Assembly: GCA_964557975.1 (NCBI GenBank)
Contig: CAZLCG010000014.1
Coordinates: forward strand, 1-44,609
Length of the DNA: 44,609 nt
Direction: 5' to 3'
Origin: Fimenecus sp964557975
Lineage (GTDB): Bacteria > Bacillota > Clostridia > Oscillospirales > Acutalibacteraceae
Positions 1 to 9,500 of this stretch are shown one piece after another. The notes under the pieces are model-generated. The model had not been told where the DNA came from. It ran no database searches and worked only from the letters and a program-made list of their open reading frames with translations. A program made the translations under genes and the position numbers. Each line of letters starts with the position of its first letter. The first letter of the stretch is position 1.

Positions 1-114
1 TTTTTTTGAAGTTACTTCTCTTTTTTATTGGGTCATATCATTTTAGCACATACATACGGCAATATGCATAATATTTCCGTTAAAATGTGTCAATACTGTT
101 TACGGGTGATAAAA

Positions 115-945
115 ATGACAAATTCGCTTATAAAGGCGTACGCAAGAAGCGTTACGGCGCGCACCAATTCAAGCTTCGCCGCTGTCGGGGCGCTTTCGCT
201 GTTACTGAAGGCGTTTTTTACCGCCTCGGCGGTTTTCTGTATTTATATCATAAGCATTTTAAGCTCTTATTCCGAAGCCTTAGCCCTGCCGTTCGGGCAC
301 ATTCCATATTATGCGCTGTTCCTTTCGGGCGTTACGTTTTCGGTATGTTTTTTTATTATTGCCGATTACAGCCTTAGAAGCTGGTTTTTTAAAAATGCCG
401 TCGGCGCGAAGCCGCGCTTCTTTAACAATATAGGTATCCGCATACAAATAAAAATAATATATATTAAGCTGTTAAAGACGGTTGTTTCTATTGCTGTAAC
501 CGCGCTGTACCTTTTTCCGTCCGCGGCGGTGCTGTTTGCAATACTTTATAAGCTTCGCAGCGGCGGAATTGACAGAATGATTTTCATTTTCTCGTCGGCG
601 CTGTACCTTTTCATGATATTTTCAGGGCTTTATTTCTCATTTGTTACAATGCAAAAATACGCTCTTACGGATGAAATAATATCTTTAAATCCAAATCTTA
701 AAACAACCGAGATAATAGCCTTAAGCAAACAAAAAACCGAAGGCGTATGCTTTCGCCTCGCTAAATTCAAGCTGAGCTTTGCGCCGTGGTTTTTACTGTG
801 CGTATCGGTTTTGCCTTTGCTGTTCGTTATCCCGTATTACCGACAGTCGTTCGCGGTGGCGGCAAGGCAACTTATAAAGCGCGGCGAAGCCGAAGAAGCG
901 AAGCCCAAGCCCGTCATCCTAATGCGATTGGCTCCGACGGATTAG
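115..945 (+). CDS. Polytopic membrane protein of unknown function
   Basis: A 276-residue protein with about five hydrophobic segments: roughly residues 20-45, 70-95, 122-150, 160-185 and 222-245. The C-terminal tail is charged. The frame stays open to a TTG at 28, but the ATG at 115 is preceded at good distance by GGGTGAT, the ribosome-site type used by several genes here (yebC, ddl), so I start there. I do not recognise a family. It ends 30 bases from the end of the convergent histidine phosphatase gene, with no clear terminator between them. The first 114 bases of the window hold no gene I can support. Confidence 0.6.
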   Translation: MTNSLIKAYARSVTARTNSSFAAVGALSLLLKAFFTASAVFCIYIISILSSYSEALALPFGHIPYYALFLSGVTFSVCFFIIADYSLRSWFFKNAVGAKPRFFNNIGIRIQIKIIYIKLLKTVVSIAVTALYLFPSAAVLFAILYKLRSGGIDRMIFIFSSALYLFMIFSGLYFSFVTMQKYALTDEIISLNPNLKTTEIIALSKQKTEGVCFRLAKFKLSFAPWFLLCVSVLPLLFVIPYYRQSFAVAARQLIKRGEAEEAKPKPVILMRLAPTD

Positions 946-975
946 TCATACAAGAAGCGCCGCAGAGCCTCCCGA

Positions 976-1716
976 TCAAGGCTTTTCCTCCTCCCCGTAA
1001 TCCGTATAATCGTCAACGTATTCGCTTATGTCAAAATCGTCGTTTTCGGGGTCAAAGTCAAAGGTATCCCACAATTCACGCTCGGCGTCCATGTCCTCGG
1101 GCTCGGGCGGACACTGTGAAAACGCTTCCAGCTTATTGCCCAGCCTCCAGACCGACGGGTCAACTCTTAGCGTATATCCGCATCCGTTCGGGGTCAACCA
1201 CTCATGCATAGGCGCCTCGGGAATTGCAAAAGCGGTCATAAGCGACATAATTACGCCGCCGTGGGTGATAATCGCCGTGCTTTCAACGCCCGATTTAATA
1301 ATTCCCTCGACAATTTTGAAAAAGCAGCCGCATATTCTCCTGTTAAATTCATTCTGACTTTCGCCGAACGGAACGGGCGTGTCGGGCTCTGCGCCCGCAA
1401 GCCAAACCTTAAATGTGTCAAGGTCTTTAAGCTCGTCGGCGGTACAGCCCTCAAAATCACCGAAGTCATATTCCTTTAAATCCTCAATCGTTATCGGCTC
1501 TTTGTCGGGATAAATCGCCTTTGCGGTCTGCACGCACCTTTTAAGCGGACTTGAAATAACCGCGTCGGCGTAAGGGTAGCCTAAATCCTCAGCCATTTTT
1601 TTTACCTGATTTAAGCCTTCGGCAGTCGCGTCAACGTCGGTCTGCCCTATGTATTTGCCCTCGATGCTTTCCGACGTCATAGCGTGGCGTATTAAATGAA
1701 TTTTGTATGTTTTCAT
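976..1716 (-). CDS. Histidine phosphatase family protein (phosphoglycerate mutase-like)
   Basis: A 246-residue cytoplasmic protein of the histidine phosphatase superfamily. The phospho-acceptor motif is LIRHAMT (Arg10, His11). SSPLKRCVQTA provides the second arginine, KEYDFGDFEG the acidic residue, and ITHGG the second histidine, so all catalytic positions are present. The usual RHG is RHA here. About 45 C-terminal residues are very acidic and lie beyond the normal domain. The substrate cannot be read from sequence; alpha-ribazole phosphatase or broad-specificity phosphatases are the nearest textbook relatives. GGAGGTCAAT precedes the ATG. It is divergent from the XRE gene at 1800. Confidence 0.85.
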   Translation of the reverse strand: MKTYKIHLIRHAMTSESIEGKYIGQTDVDATAEGLNQVKKMAEDLGYPYADAVISSPLKRCVQTAKAIYPDKEPITIEDLKEYDFGDFEGCTADELKDLDTFKVWLAGAEPDTPVPFGESQNEFNRRICGCFFKIVEGIIKSGVESTAIITHGGVIMSLMTAFAIPEAPMHEWLTPNGCGYTLRVDPSVWRLGNKLEAFSQCPPEPEDMDAERELWDTFDFDPENDDFDISEYVDDYTDYGEEEKP

Positions 1717-1742
1717 ATTGACCTCCGAAAAAACTATACATT

Positions 1743-1772
1743 TTGTAATTTTTATGTTATGATAAATATACT
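1743..1772 (+). promoter_or_regulatory. Probable sigma-A promoter of the XRE gene
   Basis: TTGTAA (1743-1748) is followed after 18 bases by TATACT (1767-1772). A start near 1779 leaves a short leader into the ribosome site GGGAGCGA before the ATG at 1800. Confidence 0.5.
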
Positions 1773-1799
1773 TACTGTATATTGAATGGGAGCGATATT

Positions 1800-2417
1800 A
1801 TGAACAGAGTATTTTCGGCAAGACTTACCGAGCTTCGCAGGGAGCGCGGACTGAGCCAGAAGGAGGCCGCCGAAAAATTAGGCGTTTCACAGGCTCTTTT
1901 ATCGCATTACGAAAAGGGAATAAGAGAATGCGGGCTTGACTTTATATGTAAAGCCGCCGCCTGCTATGACGTAAGCTGCGACTATCTGCTCGGCGTAATT
2001 GATACCCGTCACCTGTTTCAGGAAACCTTTGACGAGACTGACACAGCCGCCGACAGCGAATTTAGGACCATCACACTTTTCAGGGCGGCAACAATGCTTC
2101 ACGACTGTATTTCAAAATCAGGCGCGGGCAACGGCGAAGCAATAAAGCGCTTCTATTCTCTCGCGATATACCGCGTCGCCGCCTTTGCGGCGGAAGCGGG
2201 ATTTATTCCGAAAAACTGGTTCAATCTGCCTTACGATTCGGCGGTCGCGCTGTGCAGAGCAGGTATGGATATGATTCCCTTTTCGATAAATTCGGAGTCC
2301 GACCGAAAGCACTCAAAGCCCGACTCGGAACCGACATGCGTCAAAACCGTAATAGGCGACGCCGAAAGGCAGATTTCCGAATACGCCGAAAAAATCTTTA
2401 ATAATTCACACACCTGA
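1800..2417 (+). CDS. XRE-family transcriptional regulator with unknown C-terminal domain
   Basis: A 205-residue protein. Residues 1-60 form a typical Cro/C1 helix-turn-helix: ARLTELRRERGLSQKEAAEKLG, then VSQALLSHYEKGIREC, ending in the familiar YDVSCDYLLG. Residues 65-205 are a helical region I do not recognise, perhaps for dimerisation or ligand binding. The frame extends to a TTG at 1782, but GGGAGCGA places the start at ATG 1800. Its end overlaps the end of the convergent rubrerythrin gene by 20 bases, so the two transcripts are complementary there. Its targets are unknown; rubrerythrin is only a positional candidate. Confidence 0.85.
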   Translation: MNRVFSARLTELRRERGLSQKEAAEKLGVSQALLSHYEKGIRECGLDFICKAAACYDVSCDYLLGVIDTRHLFQETFDETDTAADSEFRTITLFRAATMLHDCISKSGAGNGEAIKRFYSLAIYRVAAFAAEAGFIPKNWFNLPYDSAVALCRAGMDMIPFSINSESDRKHSKPDSEPTCVKTVIGDAERQISEYAEKIFNNSHT

Positions 2418-2934
2418 TTTGGAAATAGGCTTGAGGCTTTGAACAGGTCGGGCAGACATACGGGGGAGTTTTACCCTTATAGATGTGACCGCAGTTTCTG
2501 CAAATCCAAACAGTGTTTTCATCCGCCTCAAATACAGTGTCGTCATTCACATTTTGCAGCAGCTTCGCGAAGCGTTTTTCATGCTCATTTTCAATTTTTG
2601 CGACGCTTTCAAAAAGAAACGCTATCTCGTCAAAGCCCTCGCTCCTTGCGGTTTCGGCAAAGCCCTTATACATCTCGCTCCACTCGTAATGCTCGCCTGC
2701 GATGGCGTCGTTTAAGTTCCTTACGGTGTCGGGCATACCGCCGTTTATCTTTTTAAACCAAATCTCGGCATGCTCTTTTTCATTGTGCGCCGTCTCGTCA
2801 AAAATTGCGCCGTACTGCTCGTAGCCGTCCTCTCTCGCCTTTGCGGCATAATACGAATACTTAATGCTCGCCTGAGATTCGCCTGCAAACGCCGCAAGCA
2901 AATTCATCTCTGTTTTACTGCCTTTAAGTTCCAT
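2398..2934 (-). CDS. rbr: Rubrerythrin
   Basis: A 178-residue rubrerythrin, a peroxide-reducing enzyme of anaerobes. Residues 1-135 form the di-iron four-helix domain, with the ligand-bearing ExxH-type motifs ETAHNEKEHAEIW near residue 50 and ESVAKIENEHEKRF near residue 112. The C-terminus is a rubredoxin domain with two CxxC pairs, CRNCGHIYKG and CPTCSKPQAYF. Length is normal. AAGGAGA stands before the ATG. An imperfect dyad, ACTTA-N6-TAAGT (about 2948-2963), lies in the leader and could be an operator, but it does not match the standard PerR box well. Confidence 0.95.
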   Translation of the reverse strand: MELKGSKTEMNLLAAFAGESQASIKYSYYAAKAREDGYEQYGAIFDETAHNEKEHAEIWFKKINGGMPDTVRNLNDAIAGEHYEWSEMYKGFAETARSEGFDEIAFLFESVAKIENEHEKRFAKLLQNVNDDTVFEADENTVWICRNCGHIYKGKTPPYVCPTCSKPQAYFQIRCVNY

Positions 2935-3077
2935 AAAAAATCTCCTTACTTAATTTGTGTAAGTTTATTTTTACCGAAAAAAGACAATATAACCAAATTA
3001 AAGCGAATGTATGGAAAAATACAAATGCTGCTCATGTGCCGCAGAAATTACTCAGTAAAATTTTTTAAATTTTGCAG

Positions 3078-3171
3078 GGTGCGGATTCGGAAAGTGCGGT
3101 TTCTCGGACGCACCTTTAATAAAATAAAAATTCACTGTATGTTAACTGTCGGACAGCCGCAAGGGCTGTCC
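3078..3171 (-). terminator. Two tandem hairpins between the rsmI operon and rbr
   Basis: Reading the minus strand after the gene ending at 3185, GGACAGCC/GGCTGTCC (3151-3171, five-base loop) is followed by GGTGCG/CGCACC (3078-3114), then an AT-rich run. Neither has a classic T-tract immediately after it, so termination is plausible but unproven. The first is equally a small palindromic repeat. Confidence 0.4.
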
Positions 3172-3184
3172 CTGCGATTTTAAT

Positions 3185-3793
3185 TTAACCGTCATTTCGG
3201 TTAAACGAGCCTGCATTTTCTTTTATGTAGGCTTTTATTTTTTTAAGCAATTCCTCCTCGGAATAAACGTCACGAAACATAACGTCGGTTTCCCTTAATT
3301 TTTCCTCCGAAAGAGAAATCTCCTCGTTATTTTCATCATACATTGAAAACTCGGCTTTGCAAAGTGCCGACATCTCCTCACAGCCCGCGTCAAAAAGCGC
3401 TTTATGTGCAACGCTTATAAGCGGTTCGCCGTTATTCTTAAAAAAGAATGAAAGACTCTCTCTTACATCCTCGATAAAATAATTAAGCGTGTAAATATTT
3501 TTCTGCGGCTCGTTAAAGGAATTAAAAACAGCGTTCGGATTTTCGCTTTTCTCCACTCTCGCCTGCAAGACCGCCGTAACGCCCTGCAAAAGCTCCGACG
3601 GCTCTGCGGCGTTAATTTTTTCATCGGTTAAATCCGAATATTTATCTTTAAGCTCTTTAAGTCTTTCAAGCTCCTTTATCAAAGCCTGTCTGTCATTGTT
3701 GTGCAGGGAAAGAGCTGCCGAAGCTTTTTTTAAAACAATAACCGTTATAATGACAAGTAATATAAAGATAACCCACAAATACCAATATTCCAT
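3185..3793 (-). CDS. Membrane-anchored protein of unknown function in the rsmI operon
   Basis: A 202-residue protein. Residues 4-25 form one strong transmembrane helix (YLWVIFILLVIITVIVL). A short coiled-coil-like stretch rich in K, E and L follows at about residues 38-60, then a soluble domain of mixed charge. I do not recognise the family. Start choice: a TTG at 3802 sits one base after GGAGG and overlaps the rsmI stop, so the ATG at 3793 is preferred. It is the last gene of a trmN6-rsmI-unknown unit with tight spacing, so it is probably co-transcribed with the rRNA and tRNA methyltransferases. Confidence 0.65.
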   Translation of the reverse strand: MEYWYLWVIFILLVIITVIVLKKASAALSLHNNDRQALIKELERLKELKDKYSDLTDEKINAAEPSELLQGVTAVLQARVEKSENPNAVFNSFNEPQKNIYTLNYFIEDVRESLSFFFKNNGEPLISVAHKALFDAGCEEMSALCKAEFSMYDENNEEISLSEEKLRETDVMFRDVYSEEELLKKIKAYIKENAGSFNRNDG

Positions 3794-3798
3794 ATACG

Positions 3799-4626
3799 TC
3801 AATCCTCCAGCAGGGCTTTATAAATATCGCTTTTTTTTAATCCCGTCTGCTTCGCCGCCTGCTTTGCCGCTTCGTTTCGGGATTTTCCGTCCCGCATAAG
3901 AAGCCTTGCGGCGTCAACCGCCTCGGCGAGCGTTGCCTTTTCTTTTTCGTGATTTTTTGCGCCCTCGATTACAATTACAAATTCGCCCTTGGGCGTTTCG
4001 GACGAATATTTCTCACACGCCTCCGAAAGCGTTGTTCTCTCAACGGTTTCGTGGATTTTTGTAAGCTCCTTTATAAGGGCGATTTTCCTGTCGCCCAAAT
4101 ATTCGTACATATCTTTAAGTGTTGCTGTGAGCTTATGCGGCGCTTCGTAAAATACCATAGTGCGTTTTTCATCTTTAATTTCATTAAGATGCTCGCGGCG
4201 GCTCGGCTTATTTACGCTTAAAAAGCCCTCGAATGTAAACCTGCCCGACGGCAAGCCCGAAACGGCAACCGCAGTTGCAAAGGCGGTAGGTCCCGGCACG
4301 GATTCGACCTTAATATTGTTTGACAGACATAAATCAACCAAGTCCTCGCCGGGGTCTGAAATCGCAGGCATACCTGCGTCCGTAACGAGTGCGCATGTCT
4401 CGCCGTCAAGGATTTTTTTAAGTATTATCTCCCCTCTTTCACGGCGGTTATGCTCAAAATAGCTTATCATAGGTTTTTTTATTTCAAAGTGATTTAACAG
4501 CTTTAAAGTAACCCTTGTGTCCTCCGCCGCGATAAAGTCACAGCCTGAAAGCGCGCTTACCGCCCTCGGAGAAAAGTCCGACAAATTGCCTATCGGCGTT
4601 CCGACAACATATAATTTACCTGCCAT
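3799..4626 (-). CDS. rsmI: 16S rRNA (cytidine(1402)-2'-O)-methyltransferase
   Basis: A 275-residue tetrapyrrole-methylase-fold protein of the RsmI/YraL family. This family 2'-O-methylates C1402 of 16S rRNA at the ribosomal P site using SAM. Signature segments are GTPIGNLSDFS (residues 9-19), AAEDTR near residue 34, VTDAGMPAISDPG near residue 85 and VPGPTAFATAVAVSGLP near residue 115. The C-terminal about 50 residues carry the RsmI-type basic helical tail. The start overlaps trmN6 by 11 bases, indicating translational coupling. In Bacillus the same neighbours occur as yabB-yazA-yabC. No yazA-like endonuclease gene lies between them here. Confidence 0.95.
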   Translation of the reverse strand: MAGKLYVVGTPIGNLSDFSPRAVSALSGCDFIAAEDTRVTLKLLNHFEIKKPMISYFEHNRRERGEIILKKILDGETCALVTDAGMPAISDPGEDLVDLCLSNNIKVESVPGPTAFATAVAVSGLPSGRFTFEGFLSVNKPSRREHLNEIKDEKRTMVFYEAPHKLTATLKDMYEYLGDRKIALIKELTKIHETVERTTLSEACEKYSSETPKGEFVIVIEGAKNHEKEKATLAEAVDAARLLMRDGKSRNEAAKQAAKQTGLKKSDIYKALLED

Positions 4627-5380
4627 CAGCTTCCTCCCTGTACGGCTTTAGGATTCTCAGCATTTCCTCGGAATATCCGCCGTCCCCGCCGTAAATTACC
4701 ATATTTTCCCGAACCGCCATACCGCTTTTTCCGCCGAGCCTCGCTTCAATAAGGCAAAGCCACGGTTTTTCGTCCGCTCTGCTTGTAACAAGACGAAGCT
4801 TTTTCGGCTCAAGTCGGTTTTCACTCATAGCCCTCATAACCTCAAACAGTCTTTCGGGACGTATGCAAAGGCAGAACCTGCCGCCGAATTTTAAAAGCAT
4901 TGAAGCCGATCTTGCAATATCGTCAATATTGCAAAGCGTTTCGTGCCTCGCGATTTTTTCGCTGTCGCTCCCGCTCTTTATACCCGCGTTCTCCGCATTG
5001 TAAGGAGGGTTCATTGTAACAAGACTGAACGAGCCGAACGGCAAAACCCCTTTCAGGCTTTTAAGGTCGTTATTATATGCAAACACCTTATCCGACAGCA
5101 AATTCATTTCGATACTGCGTTTAAATTGCCCGTATCCCTTTTTTTGAATTTCGACTCCGAATATTTTGCCGCAAGCGCCGTCCCTCGCCCACAAAAGCGG
5201 GATAATTCCGCACCCCGTTCCCAAATCGCAGGCGATATCCGCGTGCTTCGGCTCGGCAAAATCGGCTAACAGCATAGCGTCCGTCCCGAAAGTATGCTCG
5301 TCCGAAACAATAACGCCAATGCCGCCGCCGAGTGTTTCAATATGTTCTTTTTCAAGAAGTTCGATTTTTTCCATAAGCAT
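4616..5380 (-). CDS. trmN6: tRNA1(Val) (adenine(37)-N6)-methyltransferase-like enzyme
   Basis: A class I SAM-dependent methyltransferase of the YfiC/YabB family, which makes m6A37 in tRNA-Val. CDLGTGCGIIP (about residues 51-61) is the SAM-binding motif I, and MNPPYN (NPPY 124-127) is the N6-adenine methyltransferase motif IV. Length of 252-254 residues is normal. The start is uncertain: ATG at 5380 and ATG at 5374 are both possible and neither has a clear ribosome site. It heads the unit with rsmI downstream. Family assignment is firm; the precise substrate is inferred. Confidence 0.85.
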   Translation of the reverse strand: MLMEKIELLEKEHIETLGGGIGVIVSDEHTFGTDAMLLADFAEPKHADIACDLGTGCGIIPLLWARDGACGKIFGVEIQKKGYGQFKRSIEMNLLSDKVFAYNNDLKSLKGVLPFGSFSLVTMNPPYNAENAGIKSGSDSEKIARHETLCNIDDIARSASMLLKFGGRFCLCIRPERLFEVMRAMSENRLEPKKLRLVTSRADEKPWLCLIEARLGGKSGMAVRENMVIYGGDGGYSEEMLRILKPYREEADGR

Positions 5381-5429
5381 ATATTAACACATACTTTTAA
5401 AAAAGTAAATGAAACAGTCCCGTTAAGGC

Positions 5430-5458
5430 TTGATAAATATAAAATACTGTGATAAAAT
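5430..5458 (+). promoter_or_regulatory. Sigma-A promoter of yebC
   Basis: TTGATA (5430-5435), a 17-base spacer, then TAAAAT (5453-5458). It is followed by the ribosome site GAGGGTGA before the ATG at 5493. Confidence 0.7.
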
Positions 5459-5492
5459 TACTTGCGTAAATTTTGTTAGAGGGTGAAACTAA

Positions 5493-6233
5493 ATGTCAGG
5501 ACACTCAAAATGGAGTACCATTAAACGCAAAAAAGAAAAGACCGATAACGCAAGGGCGAAGGTCTTTACCAAGATAGGCAGGGAAATTGCGGTTGCAGTC
5601 CGCGAGGGCGGTCCCGACCCGAACGGCAACTCAAAATTAAAGGACGTTATCGCCAAGGCAAAGGCGGCAAACGTGCCGAACGACAACATTGAAAGAATAA
5701 TAAAAAAGGCGGCGGGCGACGGCAATGCGGACAATTATGAGAACATAACCTACGAGGGCTACGGTCCGTCGGGTATCGCCGTTATAGTTGAAGCGCTTAC
5801 CGACAACCGCAACCGTACCGCAGGCGACGTCCGCCATTATTTCGACAAATTCGGCGGCAATATGGGGCAGACCGGCTGTGTTTCGTTTATGTTTACCCGT
5901 CAGGGCGTTATTGTAATTGATAAAGAGGACATTGACGAGGACAGGCTTATGGAGGACGCTCTTGAAGCGGGCGCGGCAGATTTCCTTACCGACGGCGATG
6001 TTTATGAGGTGCGTACAGAGCCTAACGATATGGGCGCAGTCCGCGACGGCCTTGACGCCAAGGGCTATAAATTCCTTTCGGCTGAGGTTGAGTATATTCC
6101 CTCAACCTACACAAGGCTTGACAATCCCGACGATATAAACAATATGGGCAGGATGCTTGAGATGTTTGAGGACAACGACGACATTCAGGAAGTATATCAT
6201 AACTGGGAGAACGAGGACGATTACGAGGGTTAA
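5493..6233 (+). CDS. yebC: YebC/PmpR family regulatory protein
   Basis: A 246-residue member of the YebC/TACO1 family. It opens with the signature MSGHSKWSTIKRKKEKTDN and continues KVFTKIGREIAVAVREGG, with all three domains at normal length. Family members have been described as DNA-binding regulators and, more recently, as factors that help ribosomes through difficult sequences such as proline runs. The sequence alone does not decide which applies. In many bacteria it sits beside ruvC, but here it stands alone with its own promoter and terminator. Confidence 0.95.
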   Translation: MSGHSKWSTIKRKKEKTDNARAKVFTKIGREIAVAVREGGPDPNGNSKLKDVIAKAKAANVPNDNIERIIKKAAGDGNADNYENITYEGYGPSGIAVIVEALTDNRNRTAGDVRHYFDKFGGNMGQTGCVSFMFTRQGVIVIDKEDIDEDRLMEDALEAGAADFLTDGDVYEVRTEPNDMGAVRDGLDAKGYKFLSAEVEYIPSTYTRLDNPDDINNMGRMLEMFEDNDDIQEVYHNWENEDDYEG

Positions 6234-6283
6234 GCTTCATATATCGCCTGAATTTCGCGCGGATTCTAAACGCCGTTTAAATT

Positions 6284-6319
6284 AAAACCGACTTTGCTTT
6301 TCGGCTCAGTCGGTTTTTT
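6284..6319 (+). terminator. Rho-independent terminator of yebC
   Basis: AAAACCGACT (6284-6293) pairs with AGTCGG (6308-6313), which runs directly into six T residues. From here to 6465 the 313-base gap holds nothing I can assign. Confidence 0.85.
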
Positions 6320-6469
6320 ACGGTCTAATAAAATTTAACTGCGTTTTACCGATTCGCCGCTCTGCCCGCGCTTACGGAGAAGTCTGATTTAACCTTTGAT
6401 TCTATTTGCATTACCGCTAAAATCATTTTCCCTGTACGTTTAACGGCTTTTCCGGTGCTCGGCATTTGG

Positions 6470-6498
6470 TTGACAATGAATTTAAATGCAATTATAAT
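6470..6498 (+). promoter_or_regulatory. Consensus sigma-A promoter of the MMPL gene
   Basis: TTGACA (6470-6475), a 17-base spacer, then TATAAT (6493-6498): a perfect consensus promoter. It implies a leader of about 42 bases to the ATG at 6547, with ACGGAGGCG as ribosome site. A strong constitutive promoter is notable for a large transporter gene. Confidence 0.85.
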
Positions 6499-6546
6499 AA
6501 CTTTATCAACAACCGTCAATGATTTCGCATACACGGAGGCGGCAGT

Positions 6547-9500
6547 ATGAAAAAGATAGCTGATTTTTTTGTGGATAAACGTAAAATAATCGCCGCGATA
6601 ACGGCGGTTACAGTCGCGGTCTGCGCGTTTCTTGCGTTCAGGGTTCAAATAAACCATGATATGACCAAATATCTGCCGGACAGCTCGCAGATGAAAACGG
6701 GCGTTGACCTGATGGCTCGGGAATTTCCCGATTCCTCAGCCATATCAACTATCCGCGTTATGTTCAAGGGACTTTCGGACAATGAAAAAACCGATATGAA
6801 AAAGAGGCTCGGCAGTATTCAAAACGTAAGTTATGTGGATTACTCCGAGGGTGATGATTATAATTCGGGCGAATACACGAAATACGTTTTAACGGTCGGC
6901 TTCGATTACGGCTCGAACGAGGAGCTTGCGGTTGAAAAGACGCTCGAAGAGGACTTTTCCCAAAACGAAATGCAATATAAAAACGACAATACCGCAACTG
7001 CGGATTTGCCTGTTTGGATCATCGCCGTTGCGGTAGCCTGTCTTTTTATAATACTGTTCTTAATGTGTAATTCTTGGTTCGAGCCGCTTCTGTTTATTGC
7101 TTCAATCGCGTGCGCGATAATAATAAACCTCGGTACAAACATATTTTTGGGCAGTATTTCGGATATAACATTTTCAATATCCTCGATTTTACAGCTTGCC
7201 CTTTCAATGGATTATTCCATAATTTTAATCAACCGCTACCGTCAGGAAAAGAAAAATTTTGAAGACCCAGAGGAAGCTATGTCGTCAGCGGTAAAAAATG
7301 CCTTTTCGTCAATTGCAAGCAGCGCGTTTACAACTGTCGTGGGGCTTTTGGCGTTATTGTTTATGAGCTTTAAAATCGGTCGGGATTTAGGGCTTGTGCT
7401 TGCAAAGGGCGTTGTTTGCAGCGTAATCTGTAACTTTACGGTTTTACCGTTCCTGATACTTGCCTGCGACGGAATTATAACGAAAACGGCAAAAAGGGAG
7501 CTTCCGCTCCGTACGGAAAAAATCGCTTCGTTCAGCTTCCGCGCAAGGCACGTTATCGCGGCGGTATTTGCCGCGGTATTTATTGCGTCCTGCGTTTTGC
7601 AGAGCTTTACGGGCGTTGCATATTCGCTGAAAACGAACGACCCAATAGCCGAGGTTTTCCCTACCGACGAAACGCTGGTTATCCTTTACAATAATGAGGA
7701 CGAAGACGCCGTGGATGCTGTCGTTTCAAAGCTTCAAAGCGATGAGGCGGTAAAAAACGTAACGGCTTATTCCAACACGCTCGGAACGGCATACGCTTCG
7801 GACGAGCTTGCGGATATTATCGCTTCTCTCGGCGACGGCATAAGGCTTGACGCGTCAATGCTCAATATTGTTTATTACGATTACTTTAAAGGCGGCGCCG
7901 TTCCCTCAATAACGGCAGGCGGATTTTTAAGCTTTATCAGGGATGATGTTTTAAATAACGAAACCTTTTCGTCCTACATAGGCAGCGATGTGAAGGATAA
8001 CATTTCAATGCTTGGCAGTTTTTCGGACGCCTCGCAGCTTACCGCGCCGCTCAGCACGGGCGAGCTTGCCTCATTTTTCGGTATGGACGAAGCAACGGTT
8101 AAACAGCTGTTGGTTCTTTATTATTCCGAAAACGGCGGGGTCGATACGGGCAGTATGACGCTGACCGAATTTTGCGATCTTATAGTCAACGATGTTTCGT
8201 CCAATCCCCTTTATGCTTCAATGCTTGACGCCGACGCGCAAGCGCAGATTGATACTCTGTCAACGTTTACGGACGCCGAGCTTATGACCGCCCCGTGCAC
8301 CGCGTCCCAAATGGCTTTAATTACGGGCATGGACGAAAGCACGGTTAAAATGGTTTACCTTGCCTACGGCAGAGGTGATTCAAATATTAAAATAACGCCT
8401 CAAAATTTTATAAATTATGTTACCGTCGATATTATGACAGACTCCGCTTTGGCTCCTTATTTCAACGAATCCGCAAAAGCCGAGCTGTATACGGCAAAAA
8501 CCATAATCGACTCCTCGGTTGAAGGCAAAACATATACCGCTTCCGAGCTTGCCTCGTTTTTGGATATGGATGAAAAATCAATAAACAGCCTGTATCTTCT
8601 GCGTACAGCTCTGTACGGAGATACCTCGGGCTGGAAAATCTCGGTTCAAAAATTTATCGGTTTCCTTAACGATACGGTTTTTGGAACTCCCGAATACGCT
8701 TCGCAGATAGATGAAAAGACCTCGGGTTATCTTGCGCTTGCGAAAAGACTGACTGACGCGGTCGTTTCGGGAAAGGAATACGCTCCCGAACAGTTAGCCG
8801 AGATTTTTGACGGCGCAAGCGAGAGCCTTGACGTGAACACCATAGGCATTTTAATGCTGTATTACGGCAGTAAAACGGATTATGACGGCAATTGGAAGCT
8901 CACGGTTGAGAACCTGTTCGAGTTCCTTTCAAACGATATACTTAACGACGCGCGATTTTCATCCGTCTTAAACGGCACTTTCCGCACTCAGATCGTTAAT
9001 ATGGAGGACACTCTTAACGCAGGCATAGCCCGTCTTAGGGGCAGTAATTATTCAAGGCTTATTTTAACCTCGGCAATAGATTCCGAGTCCGCCGAAGCCG
9101 ATGAATTTCTCGAACGCCTTGACGGGATATGCTCGGAAAGCTTTTCGGGCGACTGCTATTATATCGGCAATTCCGTAATGACCCACGAAATGCGGACGTC
9201 CTTCGATTCCGAAATGAACCTTATAACCGTTCTTACGGCAGTCGCGATTTTCCTCGTAGTCGCGTTTACGTTCCGTTCTGTTGCAATTCCGTTTATTCTC
9301 GTTCTGCTCGTTCAGTGCGGTGTGTTCCTGACAATATCGGTAATGGGCTTAATAGGCGGCAATATGTATTATCTCGCGATGCTGATAGTCCAGTGTATTC
9401 TTATGGGCTCGACCATTGACTACGGGATTCTGTTTACGAGCTATTACAGGGAAAAAAGAAAGACCCTCGGCATAAAAGAGGCTCTTACAGAAGCGTATAA

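Noticed and set aside
6346..6465. Minus-strand 39-codon frame opposite the MMPL promoter region
   Set aside because: Its codons look reasonable, but there is no ribosome site, and its ATG lies against the -35 of a perfect promoter on the other strand.
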